In this document: positions 14,701 through 64,000 of the stretch, one piece after another
Numbering within the stretch: position 1 is the stretch's first letter
How the letters are laid out: each line of letters opens with the position of its first letter
Assembly (NCBI RefSeq): GCF_900496995.4
Contig: NC_044019.1
Coordinates: forward strand, 4,437,501 to 4,501,500
DNA length: 64,000 bases
Direction of reading: 5' to 3'
DNA from: Aquila chrysaetos chrysaetos
Taxonomy: Eukaryota > Chordata > Aves > Accipitriformes > Accipitridae
The notes under the pieces: generated by a model
Databases searched by the model: none
Told to the model about the DNA's origin: nothing
What the model saw: the letters and a program-made list of their open reading frames with translations, nothing else
Translations under genes and position numbers: made by a program

Positions 14701-17700
14701 GCAAAGGGAATTTTTAGCATGCCAGAAAAATCTATGGTGTGGCAGAAGAAACAGCAACAGAAAACATCAGGGAAAACTTCCTAAATGTGAGATCTATTAA
14801 AATGCGTTAAGGCTTCCGAGCCAGAACATTTCACTGCCTTAAGTGCATAAAACCAGCCTGGAGAAAGTACTAAGGGAATGTAGGAGGAATGGTCCTACAG
14901 GGGCTGCAGATGACCCAGGTGTGTAACGTCTTGTCGCTTCACCTTCCAAAGCGCCTGCAGGTACTGGAAGACTTTGTATTTTGCTACTGGCTACTTAAAC
15001 CCCAAACATTCTAGGTTTCCCCTTCTAAACAGATTTGATTGTGGTTTTTGTTTTATCTTACTGAATTATCCCACTGAGTTTACTTTTGGATTTTAAACAA
15101 AATTCCCTCCAGGCAACAGCTCTCCCCGGCTCTCAAGCTTGTTGGTCACTGTTGCTGTGCAGAGGTGAGGGTGTATGGCAGTCATGAAGGAAGAGAGGAG
15201 TTACTATTAGATTACTATTAATCTAGTTACACTAGATTACTATTTTAGCGTTGCCCAGACAGGAGATTTTGTGTGCCTTTATTCTAATAAAGTGGTATCT
15301 CAGTGCTTATTGTTGACGGAAATAAGTGTTCTTTCAGTATAAGAACTGAATGTACATATATTAGGGGTTCTGAGTCTAGCCTGAGGACTGATTGTAAACT
15401 TAGGCAATTAAATTAGTTTTTCTCGTAATTTCCTTCTTACTGGAGATAATAGCAGAGATTGTTACTCTGTTGTGGGTGTTCGGTGAATAGGTTTTCTTGG
15501 ACTGCAGCCTGGTTCAAGATGCCCAGGTTTCCCTGCCATACCACAGTCAAATTAGCTTCTGTGTTGGCAAGCCCTGCAGAAATCAAGGAAGGAAAATTCC
15601 ATTGATACCGAATTAATTTCTCTTGCAAAAAATACCCATGGTTTCAAAAGTAAGCTGGATCTGAGGCACATTGGCAGGGGCAGGCTGGATTTGGCAGCCT
15701 CATGGTACCTCCTTGCCACAGCCCAGTGGACTCGGGGATTTGTGCAGTGCTGTTTTATCTCATTAACCGCTTTGATTAACAGCCTATTCCTTCCCTTCAC
15801 CACACGGTGGTACCAGCAAACACAGAATCGGTGCTTGGAAGCCAACAAATGGCAGGCAGCGTCCAAATGCAGCACAAGCTCCCGGTTAGCAAACTTGGGA
15901 GACTGGAGCCTGGTTTATCACAATCTAATGTGTGTTATTTGCTTTTAGAAAGCGGGAGAAGCGCTCCTGCAGCAACCTCCATCGCCCTGCTCTTGTGCCA
16001 CCTTCGGAGGATCAGCATTAGGCAAACGATGATCGCCTGAGCCGTGTGAGTCCCCTCTGAGGCTCTCTGATGTAGCTATACAATCACAGTATGTGAGTGC
16101 TTTCCAGTTTTTGTTATGCTTTTGCTTGAAATCCGGAGTGCTCGATTCATCATCAGTTTACAGGCATAGCTGACATCTCACAGGAACCTATCTGTGGCAT
16201 AGCAAGCCTTTGAACTTAGGCTTCCCAAATTCTATTTTAAGAATCACTGGACCGTTCCTTTTCTTCCTCAGGCAGTTATTGCAGCTGCTGTCGCACATGT
16301 CCTGAAAGTTTAAGCCTAAACTAGAGCTGCTGCTATCCATCTCGTCTGTCCTCAACTGGGGAAGGGATACTTTATCCTAAACCCAGATTTAAATAGGTAT
16401 TGTATAAGCCTGGTCACTTTTACGTTTGTTGGTACAAACTGCTTATATCAGACTTGCTGAACCTTCAGCCTGAGATTACAGAATAAATCGTATTGTTCAA
16501 AGAAATAATACTTTATTGAAAAGCTTCCTGCGCTTTTTGTCATGTCTCCTTTTGCTTTTGTGTGCCAGTATTTGGAGCGCGTGTGCTTTTTCTCTACAAG
16601 CTAAATCTAGGAAATCGAATTGTAATATTTGTGCTGATTCACAATGCTCCTTAGAAGTCTAACCAGCGTGGTATTTCTGATGTTGTAAAACTCTGTGCTC
16701 AGTTTGCTAGCCAGCAACTTTTACCAGCGTTGCATCTGTTAAGTCTCACAGAATGCTATCCTATAACGTGTATCAGGGCTGAAGCAAAGCCATCAATTGC
16801 AGAGAGCTGTTTTTCCTTCACCTTTTACATTATGAAATACCTTAGTCATTGGGTTATCTCCTTCGAACACATGCTTTCCATGTTTACCTTTACCAAGGAG
16901 CGGTGTGTAAAGCTGGAAAGGAAGTGGCTGCTTCCCAGAGTTGGTGAGATTGCATGTGAAGCACTTGGCACCCTCATGATACTTCCTTGAAGTCGATGCA
17001 AAACAGAAAGATGAGCTCCTGGTAAGCCAAGCTCATTCCTTTTCTTCAGTTCTCAGTACCTGCTTGGGGCAGGGATTTATGCATTTATTGGATGAAGAGG
17101 GCAAAACACCACTCAGAATTACAGGGAAAAGGCAGAAGGCAGAGAATTCCAGTCACAAGTATAAATGCTGTGGCATGAAGATGTAGCAAACATTGAAACC
17201 AAATGTTCCAGGGACATCTGAGTGTGCACTGTACTGAAAAATATGATGTAGATTTTATTCACGTCTCCATTAAACAGGCCCTGTCACCATGCCCTGCTAG
17301 TTCCTAGATAACAAACCTACAGTGATTATTCAGTGATTAGCAAAATGAGCAGACCAGGATTCTTATCCGTTTGCGTGGAACGCTTTGGGAGTTTGGTTTA
17401 TTGATTAACTCAGTAAATGAACAATTTCTATCAGCAAAGCAAGGATGAGCCAGCCTTAAGCTGAGCTTATGGTTTGTGTTTGGGGAGGAAAACAATAGGC
17501 CGGCTCAGCCCAGGACTGGGGATGCTGATAGACCCTTTCCTCCTGTCATTCACCGAGCTGGTGGGGCTGGCAGCCCCGCAGCCGCCTGAGCGAGCCTACT
17601 GGTTGGACTGAAGTGTACTGGCCCCAGGTAGGTTATGTTCTATACAGTGCCTGGCTTGGACACATGAGTAAACAGATTGTTTAAGATAAACTACCCCAAT

Positions 17701-18248
17701 GTCATCCCAAGGTCCTTATCACGTGCTGTGTGCTCGGCACTGTGTTTGTGCATTCGCTGCCTTTGTGCACCAGAGCGGTGAGAAGTGCAATGATTTATGG
17801 TTTTTGAAATCAAAGGCGTTGGGTTCCTGCCCGGTATGAAGAAACGGTGTCTGAGCAGGTAGCTCATTACACAACCAGACGTAGGTGAAGACAGAACTGT
17901 GGCTTCTTTGCACTTGTGTGCAGCTACCCAGCAGCAGTTCCCATGCACGGTTGCCTTATGTAAGTCTTCGTGCAATACCGGGCTTTCCTCGCAAGAGGGA
18001 TTCTTCCAGCATCGCCACCTCACCCACACTCGGGTTCTGCAGATTTTTTTGCATTTCAGACACAGTCCCCATCTTACACCGAGAGGAAAATGACTCGATT
18101 TTCCCCATGACTGGTGCTAAGAACTGCAGGACCATAAGGGGTAACTAACCGATGCTTCGGGTAGGCTGGTTTACCCTGTTCTTTATCCAGACTGGTTTGC
18201 TTGCTGACATAACCCTTTCACTTTACTGAACAATTAATTTCTAAGGCC

Positions 18249-18322
18249 ATAGTGATGATATATAAACCCATCTGTTTCTGTCTGTATAGTGATGATACTT
18301 AAACCCATCCATTTCTGCCTGT
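18249..18322. repeat. Tandem duplication, two copies of 37 bp
   Basis: ATAGTGATGATA begins at 18249 and again at 18286. The copies share AAACCCATC and TTTCTG blocks with several substitutions. It is a diverged local duplication with no apparent function. Confidence 0.7.
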
Positions 18323-21300
18323 ATCTTCCTCTTCCGAAACACTTCTGGCACGAGCCTGCCTGCTGCCAGAAGTGAGCTGGTGATCTTATAGAGCGGACAT
18401 TTGTCTGTTGGTAATTGACTCCCGTATTAATTTCCAAGGAGCTGGCAAAGAGCTGCCAAAAAAACTGTTTTCCATCTCTATTGATCAATATTACCTTTCA
18501 GCAACTCTATGGTGTTACTCAGTGTTAACAGCTAATAGCACTATGTTTCTTGTACTATTCTAAGGACTGTAGCGTACCCCAGAGTCCTTATATTTGAGAG
18601 AAGACTTCTGAGTTAAATAACGTTACCTCAGACGTTATTTGTTATCCATTTCCAACACACTGACCCTATTTCCACCATACCTTACCCTGGGCTGCTGCCA
18701 CAGGACATTCATCTCCAACATCATGTTAGTGGCTTCTTAGGTTGAGGGGGAAAATGATTCTGTGCAGACTGTAAACAGAAAAATAAGACAGCAGGTCTGG
18801 CCAGGTCTTGCTGAAACCAGGTTGTGAGCAAATATCTGATTTCCCACAGGAAAAGGGTGAAAGGAGTTGTTACGTACCATGCAAGTCTCATTTTTGCTGT
18901 CACTGAAGTCAGCAGCAAAACTCAAATCAGCTTCCAGAGTTGGAAGCCTTTAAAACGCTCACTGCCTCTGGCAAAACCTTTATTGATATAAAGCAGCATG
19001 CACTGAAGCTTTTATCTGTCCATTGGGTGACAAAATACCCGTTGCATCAAGTTTTTACTTTGTAAATTACCGTTACTCGGTGGCTGGAGACGCACGTGCG
19101 AGCAAAGCAGAGGCGAGTGAGACGGGAGGTCCCACTGCCTGCCCCACCGATGGTGAGGATGTGTCCCTTGAGCGCTCTAGGTGCTGGAGGCTTTTCTGTG
19201 CATTGAGTAGTCTTTGATTTAATTTTTTTATATGCTTATTTTATGAATTCTTGAATATGAATGTTGGGACACATTTCTCTATAAAAGGTATTTAGTCCCC
19301 AGTGGTAAGACTTTACTGTCTGAGCAACACTACCTTCCCCTCTTTACAGTGACAGAGGAAAGACACAGCCGCAGTGTAACAGAGATGGCTTTTGATCACA
19401 CGGGTGCCCACAAAGTTAGCGGAAGGAAGATAAAAGTAAGCTTCTTGCTTTTGATCTTTGAAATTATCTTTTCTGAGGAATTCTGGAGTACGACAACAAA
19501 ATGAGTGCAGCACACAAGAATCAGGCGGGCGGATTTTTAGCCTGCTAACGGAAAACCCTTTGGGCTGAACTTTGAATGCCTATATGGCCGCTAGAGAATA
19601 ATTCTGAAAGGGATTTTTCTAGTTAAGGATCAAGTGGTTTCTCCCTCATCAGCAGAGGTGTAAGTACTCTAGGTAAACTCACCGAGAAACGCACCAAGCC
19701 TCTCCTCAGAGAGCCAGAAAAGGCCCAGCTGGACAGTCCTTACATTGCTAATATAAACCACGAGTGCCTCTTTTGGAAAGAAGAATGTCTAAAGAGCAGT
19801 CTCCAAGGTCCCTTCCTTTACTCATCGTGAAGGTGAGAAGAGGAGAAGAGCAATTTAAATAGGCAAGCAGCAAAGTACCAGCCTTGTATTTCTGTACCAT
19901 TTTACAGTGTGCTGTGAGACATGCAACACTGCAAAATATCTAAGACCTTCGCTAACTCCAGAATTGGTGGGGATTTTTTAATGCTGATAAGGGACGGATA
20001 GATTTTCTTTTGCCAGGTAATCGGGTTTCTGACATCCCTGAACTTCGTGTGCCTTTTGTTCACTCCCCAACAAGGAAACCATTGAGCACTGCGTAGATGT
20101 GTCTACCTGACCATGCAAGCCAGCTGAGTCATATCTGTGCTGCTGCACTGCCTTAAGCAGTTTGTAAAATACAGAAAACAAATGTTATTAGAAGAGAAGT
20201 TGGAGACCTGCTTCTCTGTCCCTAAATGATGACGGCACCTCTTTCCCACACCTCTCTAAAAAATCATGCTTGTATATTCTCTTCCTATGTGATACAATTG
20301 GTCATTAGGCCAAAATAGTCCCAGTCAGGATCATTTCTCATATTTTGGAAGTTCATTTCTCTGGTTATTTTTGGGGTGTGGCTTTTCAAGGCTGGATGTG
20401 TGCAACAGTCTCTGTTTTGTAAGAGGACTGAGAAGTAAAATGCTGCCAGTCATGTGTATATCAGTCTTAAACAAATCAGAAATAAAGTTTGGGTTTTCCC
20501 CCCTAAGGAAAATAGTTTACTGGGGTCTTTAGGCTTCTTATCAGGATTTCTGAAATTCACTTCCAATTTTGAAATGGTTTCTTTCTTTTTTGTTTGTTTC
20601 TTTTTTTTTTTTTTTTTTACTTTGAATGATGGCGTCCCAAACTGTGGAATGGGGCGATGAGGAACGGGTATTTGTGTGTGCCCTCTATTAAGCAGGACGA
20701 GACTTGTTCAGTTGCATGATGTAGGCTTCAGACCGTGAACACTGGAATGACATTTTCCTCTTGCTGGAGCTGGGTTTCTGTTGAAATGTGCTTTTGTTTT
20801 CCCCTACCTTGTCTGGAGAAACTGGGACCTGTGTGCTCTGTAAGTAGCACAAAACTGAGGACATCTATTTGTATCCACTTAAAAGCTTCATCACTTGTTT
20901 ACAAGTTCTTAAACCTAAAAGAACCATAAAACCCAACTGTACTTAGCACTGTTGTTTACTCAGCTTTCTCCCTGGCTGGGGGACAGTGAAAACAGGCCTG
21001 GCGGTTTCACTTCTGTTTACAGTTTCTAATAGTTTTCTCTTTCATGTTATCACTCCCTCGCATAGTGCTACACTGAAATAAACTACAAACATATCTGTGT
21101 GCTAATTAAAAACAAAATTTGCCGGATAACTCGCTCTAAATAACTTACCACCTGGGCTGGAAACCTGCTTTAAAAATTAAAATTAAAAATAAAGCAACTG
21201 CTTGTATTTTATATGGGGCTTTGTAAAAGCCTTTTTCAGGTGTAGTTTGAGCCACACTTGACCTCTCATTTTCCTGTGAAACAGGGAGCTGAAGTCACTG

Positions 21301-24300
21301 GAGCCTGCAAAGTTCTGCCCGCGTGTGTGTGTGTGTGCTAAGGCAACAGCAAGCGCGTGCGGCCGGCAGAGTCCAAGTCTGTAGCAGCTTGTCATGAATC
21401 CAAAAAGCTGAGCCAGAGCAAAGGCTGTGCTGAATGGGCTGTGAAAACAGCTCCTCTGAGGTCCTAGGAAATAGCCAAAGGTTAGGACAGAACCAAATGC
21501 AATTGGGCAGAGCATGATCAGAGTCACATATTTTGAATACCGAAAAAGCAAGTCACCTCCCACGCTCCCCTCAGATGATGTTAAGAGATGTCTAGGTTTG
21601 AAACGGATTATTTTCTCCTTTTGTTTGGATGTCAAGGGTTGTGTCCTGTATAGGAACAGGAGCAGACCACCATTCGTTTATTTGCATCCAGGAAAGGGAA
21701 GGTAACGGATACAGGAGACCGGCAGCGATTGTATCCATGACAACCAGCAGATATGGCCTCGCTGCCTCGGCGGATCGTTCCCCATCGCCTCCCTGCCTTC
21801 CCAGGGCACATCCTGGCTCCAACAGGTCCCTCTCCTCAAGGCACCTCTTGGCTGCAGTTCAGTGTTCCTGAGAGATAGGTGCAAAATTCACAAATTAAGC
21901 GTGTTTCCTGGAGCCAACGGCTTAATCAATTCTGCTAGCAGAACTCTTCCCTGGCTTGAGCCGTGTGTGCTTCAGCCAGGGGCTCCCTGGGAGATGTTTC
22001 AGAAGATCCGGTCCGTGGAGGGACAGCATGGTTTACAGTAATAACACGTAGAAGCAGGGTGGGCTTAGCAGACAGATAGTTTGCAGAACCAGCAGGCAAA
22101 ATGCAATATATTCTGCAAAAGAAAGGGTTTCGGATATGCTAGGCACCTTCAAAAACGCAAGTGAGCTGAGCAAGGTGGCATGATGCTCACCTTTGCAGGA
22201 AGTATCGGCAGAGGTTAAAGGTGCTTGTTCTATGAATAAGCCTTCAGTCTGCACAAACCTCTTGCAGGGGAGTGAGAGCTGCCCAGGCTCTGCTCCCCGA
22301 GTAGCTCTTCGTCCTACTGCCTGCTGTGGTGTAGTTTCTGCATTCCGACCGCTGCCTGGACCTGCCTTGGAAAACGCTGGCATTTGAGGCAGCTGCAATC
22401 GCGAGACGGTGCTAAGGAACGGAAAGAAATCTGTCAGGAAAGCAAAAAGCAATTCTGCTGTTAAAGACAGTCAAAGTTTCTCATTTCCGGGGCCCCTGCT
22501 TTGTATCTTCAATGTGATGTTTGTACCACGCTAAGGAAAAATGTGTCCCTGGGATCAAAACAAGGTGATCTGTCATCTCTTCCTTCATAGCGGCAAAACA
22601 AAGCAGAAGAGGCAAGGAAATGAGATCGTGAATTGAGAGCTGGGGATTAGAAGACAGGACGTGGAGTTCAACTTCTGCCCTGACAACCTATTGAAAACAT
22701 GACTCAGTTTCCCTATTAGTGCAGCGGGGATAACAATGAACTACGGAACTGATTAGTCAATCTTAAAATTACAAAGAGAGTTGCTGCGAGCTCTAATTAA
22801 ACGACTGTCTTAGCGTAAACACAAAGCAGATTACACAAGTCTGTAAATTGTAGCAGGCATTTGGGACTCAGCCTTGCGAGTTCTCGTGCCTGTAAGCTTT
22901 CTGCATTTCCTTATATGTGTAAAAGCAGCGTAGCATAAAGCAGGCAGTTAATAAGAGATGCTCCCTGGCTTCGGTAAAAAGAAAGGATATGGTGAGCCGT
23001 GGGAGCACTGGGTTACTGTCTGGTTAGGTGGAGAATCACTTGGGCAGCTTTTGGAATAATGAGGAAAAATTGGATCTGGTAATGTGGATAAGGACCAGTC
23101 TCGATACATCTGCTTTGGAAGTGCTTCTTTGGGGATAACTGGCTTAACAAATGTTGTCAGCCTCTCTGAAAAAGAAAACATTACACACCAAAAGCCAGCC
23201 AGCTGCAGAGGCAAAAATATCTACAATTGTATTTGAGGAGGATTTGATGTTTTTAAAACCAAAGTAAAACCGCAGCATTTTGAATTTTCAGCAAATGCAA
23301 TGCTGACAAAAGGGCCATCCAGCTGATCTGGAGTCTCTGTTTACTATAGCAGCAGCTCTCCCCAGCCTGCAACCGTCTCAGAAAAATGCCGGTATATATG
23401 TTTTAATCACTGTACTTAGCCGTGACGCTCACCCAAACAGCAGGCTCTGTTGTTCAACTCCAAAGAACACATTTTGTACCCTGCTTTCAGGATAGGAGCT
23501 GCTTTTTATAGCTGTTCTTTGACTAGGAAATAAACCCTGGGGGAGACCACTACCTCATTTCTCTTACTCAAACATCCTGCCCTGGACTTAGCAGCAATCT
23601 GGTGTGGCACATTTCACGTTCTGTTAATCAACGACGATTCAGCATTATCTGGTGCAGGAATCGAGGGAAGGTCAGTCTGATAACAGATAGCTTCTAGCAG
23701 AAGATAGCTGGCTTCGCTTTGGGTGCTGGAGCTGGGGATTGAGAGACTTTAGCTGGCCTAGCCAGCATTGCTGCTGAATTGCTGTGGTACTGCCTATGCT
23801 TTTTAGAGGGGTGTTAGTATAATTTTGAGGATACTGTAGAGCTACCTCAGCAAAATCCTCTCCTATCCTTTAATAAAAGTAGCTGAAGAATTGCAGGGAA
23901 TAATAACAATGCACAAGTCATTTGTGGTCTCCCCAATATCTTTAATTTGCTGGTTTATTAAATGAAGTGGGCAGGATAATTTGGTAGTTTTATTTAAGTG
24001 CAGTGGTACCCATGGGTTTAGAGCCGTCTTTTTCTTCCAGTCTAAAGAAGTCATTGCTCCATAAAGCTCCATAATTTCTGTCTTTTGTCAAGTTCACGGT
24101 CAGCCTGCCTGTCTTTCTGCTGTGAAATATGAAGGACTTTCTGCCTCTCAATAGACCTGCCAGGGGACGGAAGCAGCGGCGGTTTCTGTCTCCCTTTCTT
24201 CACTGAATTGCAATAGGCCTTGCTCTGCCTTTCAAACAGTTCCTCTGGATATCGCCCATTAACTTTCACTGAGACCTTGAAAATGAAGACTTGCTTTTCT

Positions 24301-26504
24301 ACTGGTTACTGTACCACCCTAGAACTTTTGAAGTGTTGAAAAGTAATTTATTTTATTTTTAACTTTTTTTTCTTACTCTTTACAATAACAGTCGGGATGT
24401 TGGAGTCAGAAATTTCCCAGGAGTTAATGACCAGCCTGGCTGAGATTGTCTGCTCAAGCTGCCGGAGGTAACTGCTCAGCACCTGACCCTGCCTGACTTC
24501 CATGCGTAACCCTCCTTGGAAGCTGGGAGGCGTTCAGTGGGTCACCTAATGGGAAACGGCCTTTGTGCCTGCCATTATGGCTTAAACATTCCCTGTGGGC
24601 TTCTCACCCAGGTGGGAAGCTCCAGGTGCACCAGGATGTGATGTCCAAAGGTTGGATTCACGGGGCCTGGTGGTAAAGCACGGCAGGTCCCCAAGTAATG
24701 TCTCGTTTTGTTCTCCTTCCAGAAAGGATGCAGAGAGCACTGTCCTACCCTCACCCGCCTCTGCATTCCTACCCCAGACCTGTCTGACACGCACGCGGAG
24801 CAGAAGGAAAGGGAGATGCATTTTGCAAACAAATGAAGAAGGTAAACGGGATGCTGGTGCTGATATCATCGCGTTATTGATGCCATATAAAGCAGGTTGC
24901 AGCAGCTGGAGGATGAATGTAACCAGACGGCACGCCATGTACTGGGCAATAAGGGGAAAATATGGATAGCTTTAGAGCTGAATGAATAACTTTCCACAAG
25001 ATCTGCTTCAGCTTGCTCCAACAGTAAGTGATATGAGTTTAATTGGCTATAACAGGACTTCACTTAGTACCAGTTGGGTAGATTTGTGTTATTTAATGCC
25101 TTCATCTGGGGCTCCAACACTTATGGCACAGAGGGGGGCTCTGAGCACAGGTCTTAGAGACAGCAGTTCCCAGGCTTGGCTCAAACACTTACTGTCAGCG
25201 TGGGAATCTTCTACACTCGATTCCCCCACATGCAAAAAAGATGACAGCTCTAGCCTAAATCACAAGCAGGTCCTGATGATGACTTACAGATTAGCTTCAG
25301 GTGCTGTGAAGATTAACTGGAATTTTTCAGAGTGCTGGGCTCTGTCCTAATTCACCTTTTTTGGAGTTCGCTGCCCTCTCTGAACAGGTTAAGGGCTGTA
25401 CAGCCCCGGCTTCCAGGGACAGCTGCCCTCAGAATGCAAAACCCCAGCTGCGTATGCTTTTACTTAGGCTCATTAACTATTTCCAGCCACACCTTGATGA
25501 AGTCAACCCTTAGCGATGCACCCTTTTAAAAAGATTTTTTTTTTTTTTAAACAAATAATTTTATAATGAAACATGAAAACATGGTGCTTTGGGGTTTGGT
25601 AAAATGTGAGCAGAAGAAAACTTTTTCCTATTTGAGAAACCCAGCAGGTGAGAATAGCCATGAATTATGAACACTTGTGCTTAAGGCACCTTTGCTCTGA
25701 GGCTCTCCAAACGCTGTAGAAAGGTGGGTATGTTTTTTTATCCATGTTTTGTAGGGAAGGTGGCGGAGGGGGGGAGCACTGCAGGTGGTGATGAGCAGTG
25801 ACTCACTGCACATCTCAAACTTGGAATCCGGATTTCCCAGAGCAGTTTCCTGCTTTAAGCAGCAATATCTGAATTGTGTCACCGAGTTTATCCTCACCAC
25901 CTCTTCTTCTGGTGATGCCACACAGCGTCGTGTGTACAGTGAAACAGCTGGACACTCCTAGAGGAAAAAAAAAATCTTTCCAAGGCGCAGAAGAGTGGGA
26001 CATTGGGTGCCGGGTATTTTTCAGTAGATGTTTTCTGTTCAGGCATTCTCAGTGCCTTGAGGATTCCCTTGCTGGACACGAGCGAGCAGTACCCTCCCAA
26101 CAATTTTAAACTCTCTTTGCTTCCAAAATCTATCAGGGCAAAATGCCCAGGGAAGGGTGCAGCTGGCAGGGAACAGCTCATCCCCGAGCACCCCTGCCCC
26201 CCCCCCGAAGGGATGCATGTAGCATCCACGCACACCTCCTCATCTTCCTCCCCCATTAAACCCACCACAAACTGGGAGAACTCCTCGCCGGATCCCTCCA
26301 GCTGACGGGAACCCCGAGACCCCCTCCCACCCCGCAGCGGAGTGGGCGGAGCCTCCCAGCCCCGCCCCGCCTGGCCCCGCCCCCGCCCCGGCCCCGCCCC
26401 GCCGCTCCCGGCCCGGCCCGGCCCGGGGAGCCGGTGCCCAGCGCGGGTCTCCGCTCCGAGCCCGAGCCCGAACCGGAGCCCCTCGGGGCAGCCCCGCCGG
26501 CAGC

Positions 26505-63880
<37,376 letters not shown>

Positions 63881-64000
63881 GTGAGTATGTTTACATCTGT
63901 TTTCCTGGGAAGCTGTCTGGCATTGCACTACGCTCCCTCTCCTCCGGGGAGTAACTCTGCCTGTCAGGGCTATTATTTCTTGCTGGTCTTGCTGTCTTGG

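Larger units (their letters stand above)
10011..26300. other. HMGN2-RPS6KA1 intergenic region, no recognised gene
   Basis: About 16 kb with no supported protein-coding exon. Open frames are short, except a 150-codon minus-strand frame at 21183-21635 without recognisable domain or splice context. Visible items are two clustered poly(A) hexamers (11699-11718), AT-rich sequence near 11447-11510, a 37-bp tandem duplication (18249-18322), a lone exon-like block (15949-16045), an 18-T run (20601-20618) and a GT tract (about 21323-21337). Interspersed-repeat remnants are not recognised by eye. Confidence 0.6.

Noticed and set aside
21183-21635. 150-codon minus-strand open frame in the intergenic region
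   Set aside because: It has hydrophobic and low-complexity patches (including a GT tract), no recognised family and no promoter context.

Overview
The window is vertebrate nuclear DNA and looks avian. It carries three protein-coding genes, all on the + strand, in the order DHDDS (last exon only), HMGN2 (complete) and RPS6KA1 (first 18 coding exons, continuing past the right edge). From memory this is the order on human 1p36.11. The bird assignment rests on proteins that differ from remembered chicken sequences at only a few residues, an 18-residue RPS6KA1 exon that human RSK1 lacks, GC-rich promoters with long G/C homopolymers, and no recognised mammalian interspersed repeat. Another sauropsid is not strictly excluded, and the species is not resolved.

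Layout. 1-2455 is the last intron of DHDDS. 2456-2692 is its terminal coding exon, followed by a 3'UTR to a poly(A) signal at 4014. About 2 kb of spacer leads into a CpG-island promoter (E-box, CCAAT, TATA) and the six-coding-exon HMGN2 gene (6386-9147), whose 3'UTR ends near 10005. About 16 kb without recognised genes follows, with a pair of poly(A) signals at 11699-11718 and one weak lncRNA-like exon candidate. RPS6KA1 starts in a second CpG island at 26505 and runs to the window end. Introns 1-3 are large (about 7, 17 and 4.8 kb). Exons 4-18 are packed into 55.3-63.9 kb and encode the N-terminal AGC kinase domain, the linker with the turn and hydrophobic motifs, and the start of the C-terminal CaMK-type kinase domain. 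The missing part should begin with the HRD motif of the C-terminal kinase.

The strongest non-routine observations are in RPS6KA1. An alternative first exon at 52489 resembles the alternative N-terminus of human RSK1 isoform 2. There is an 18-residue in-frame exon at 50508. A 31-bp tandem duplication copies the 5' splice site of exon 10. There is a NAGNAG acceptor at exon 16, and the exon 16 donor reads straight into a stop codon if the intron is retained. Outside the exons, intron 1 carries a roughly 270-bp direct duplication and intron 2 a perfect 11-bp hairpin. The three genes are unrelated in function (dolichol synthesis, chromatin architecture, MAPK signalling), and their linkage is conserved synteny, not an operon. 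I saw no CRISPR array, tRNA, rRNA or intact transposon.
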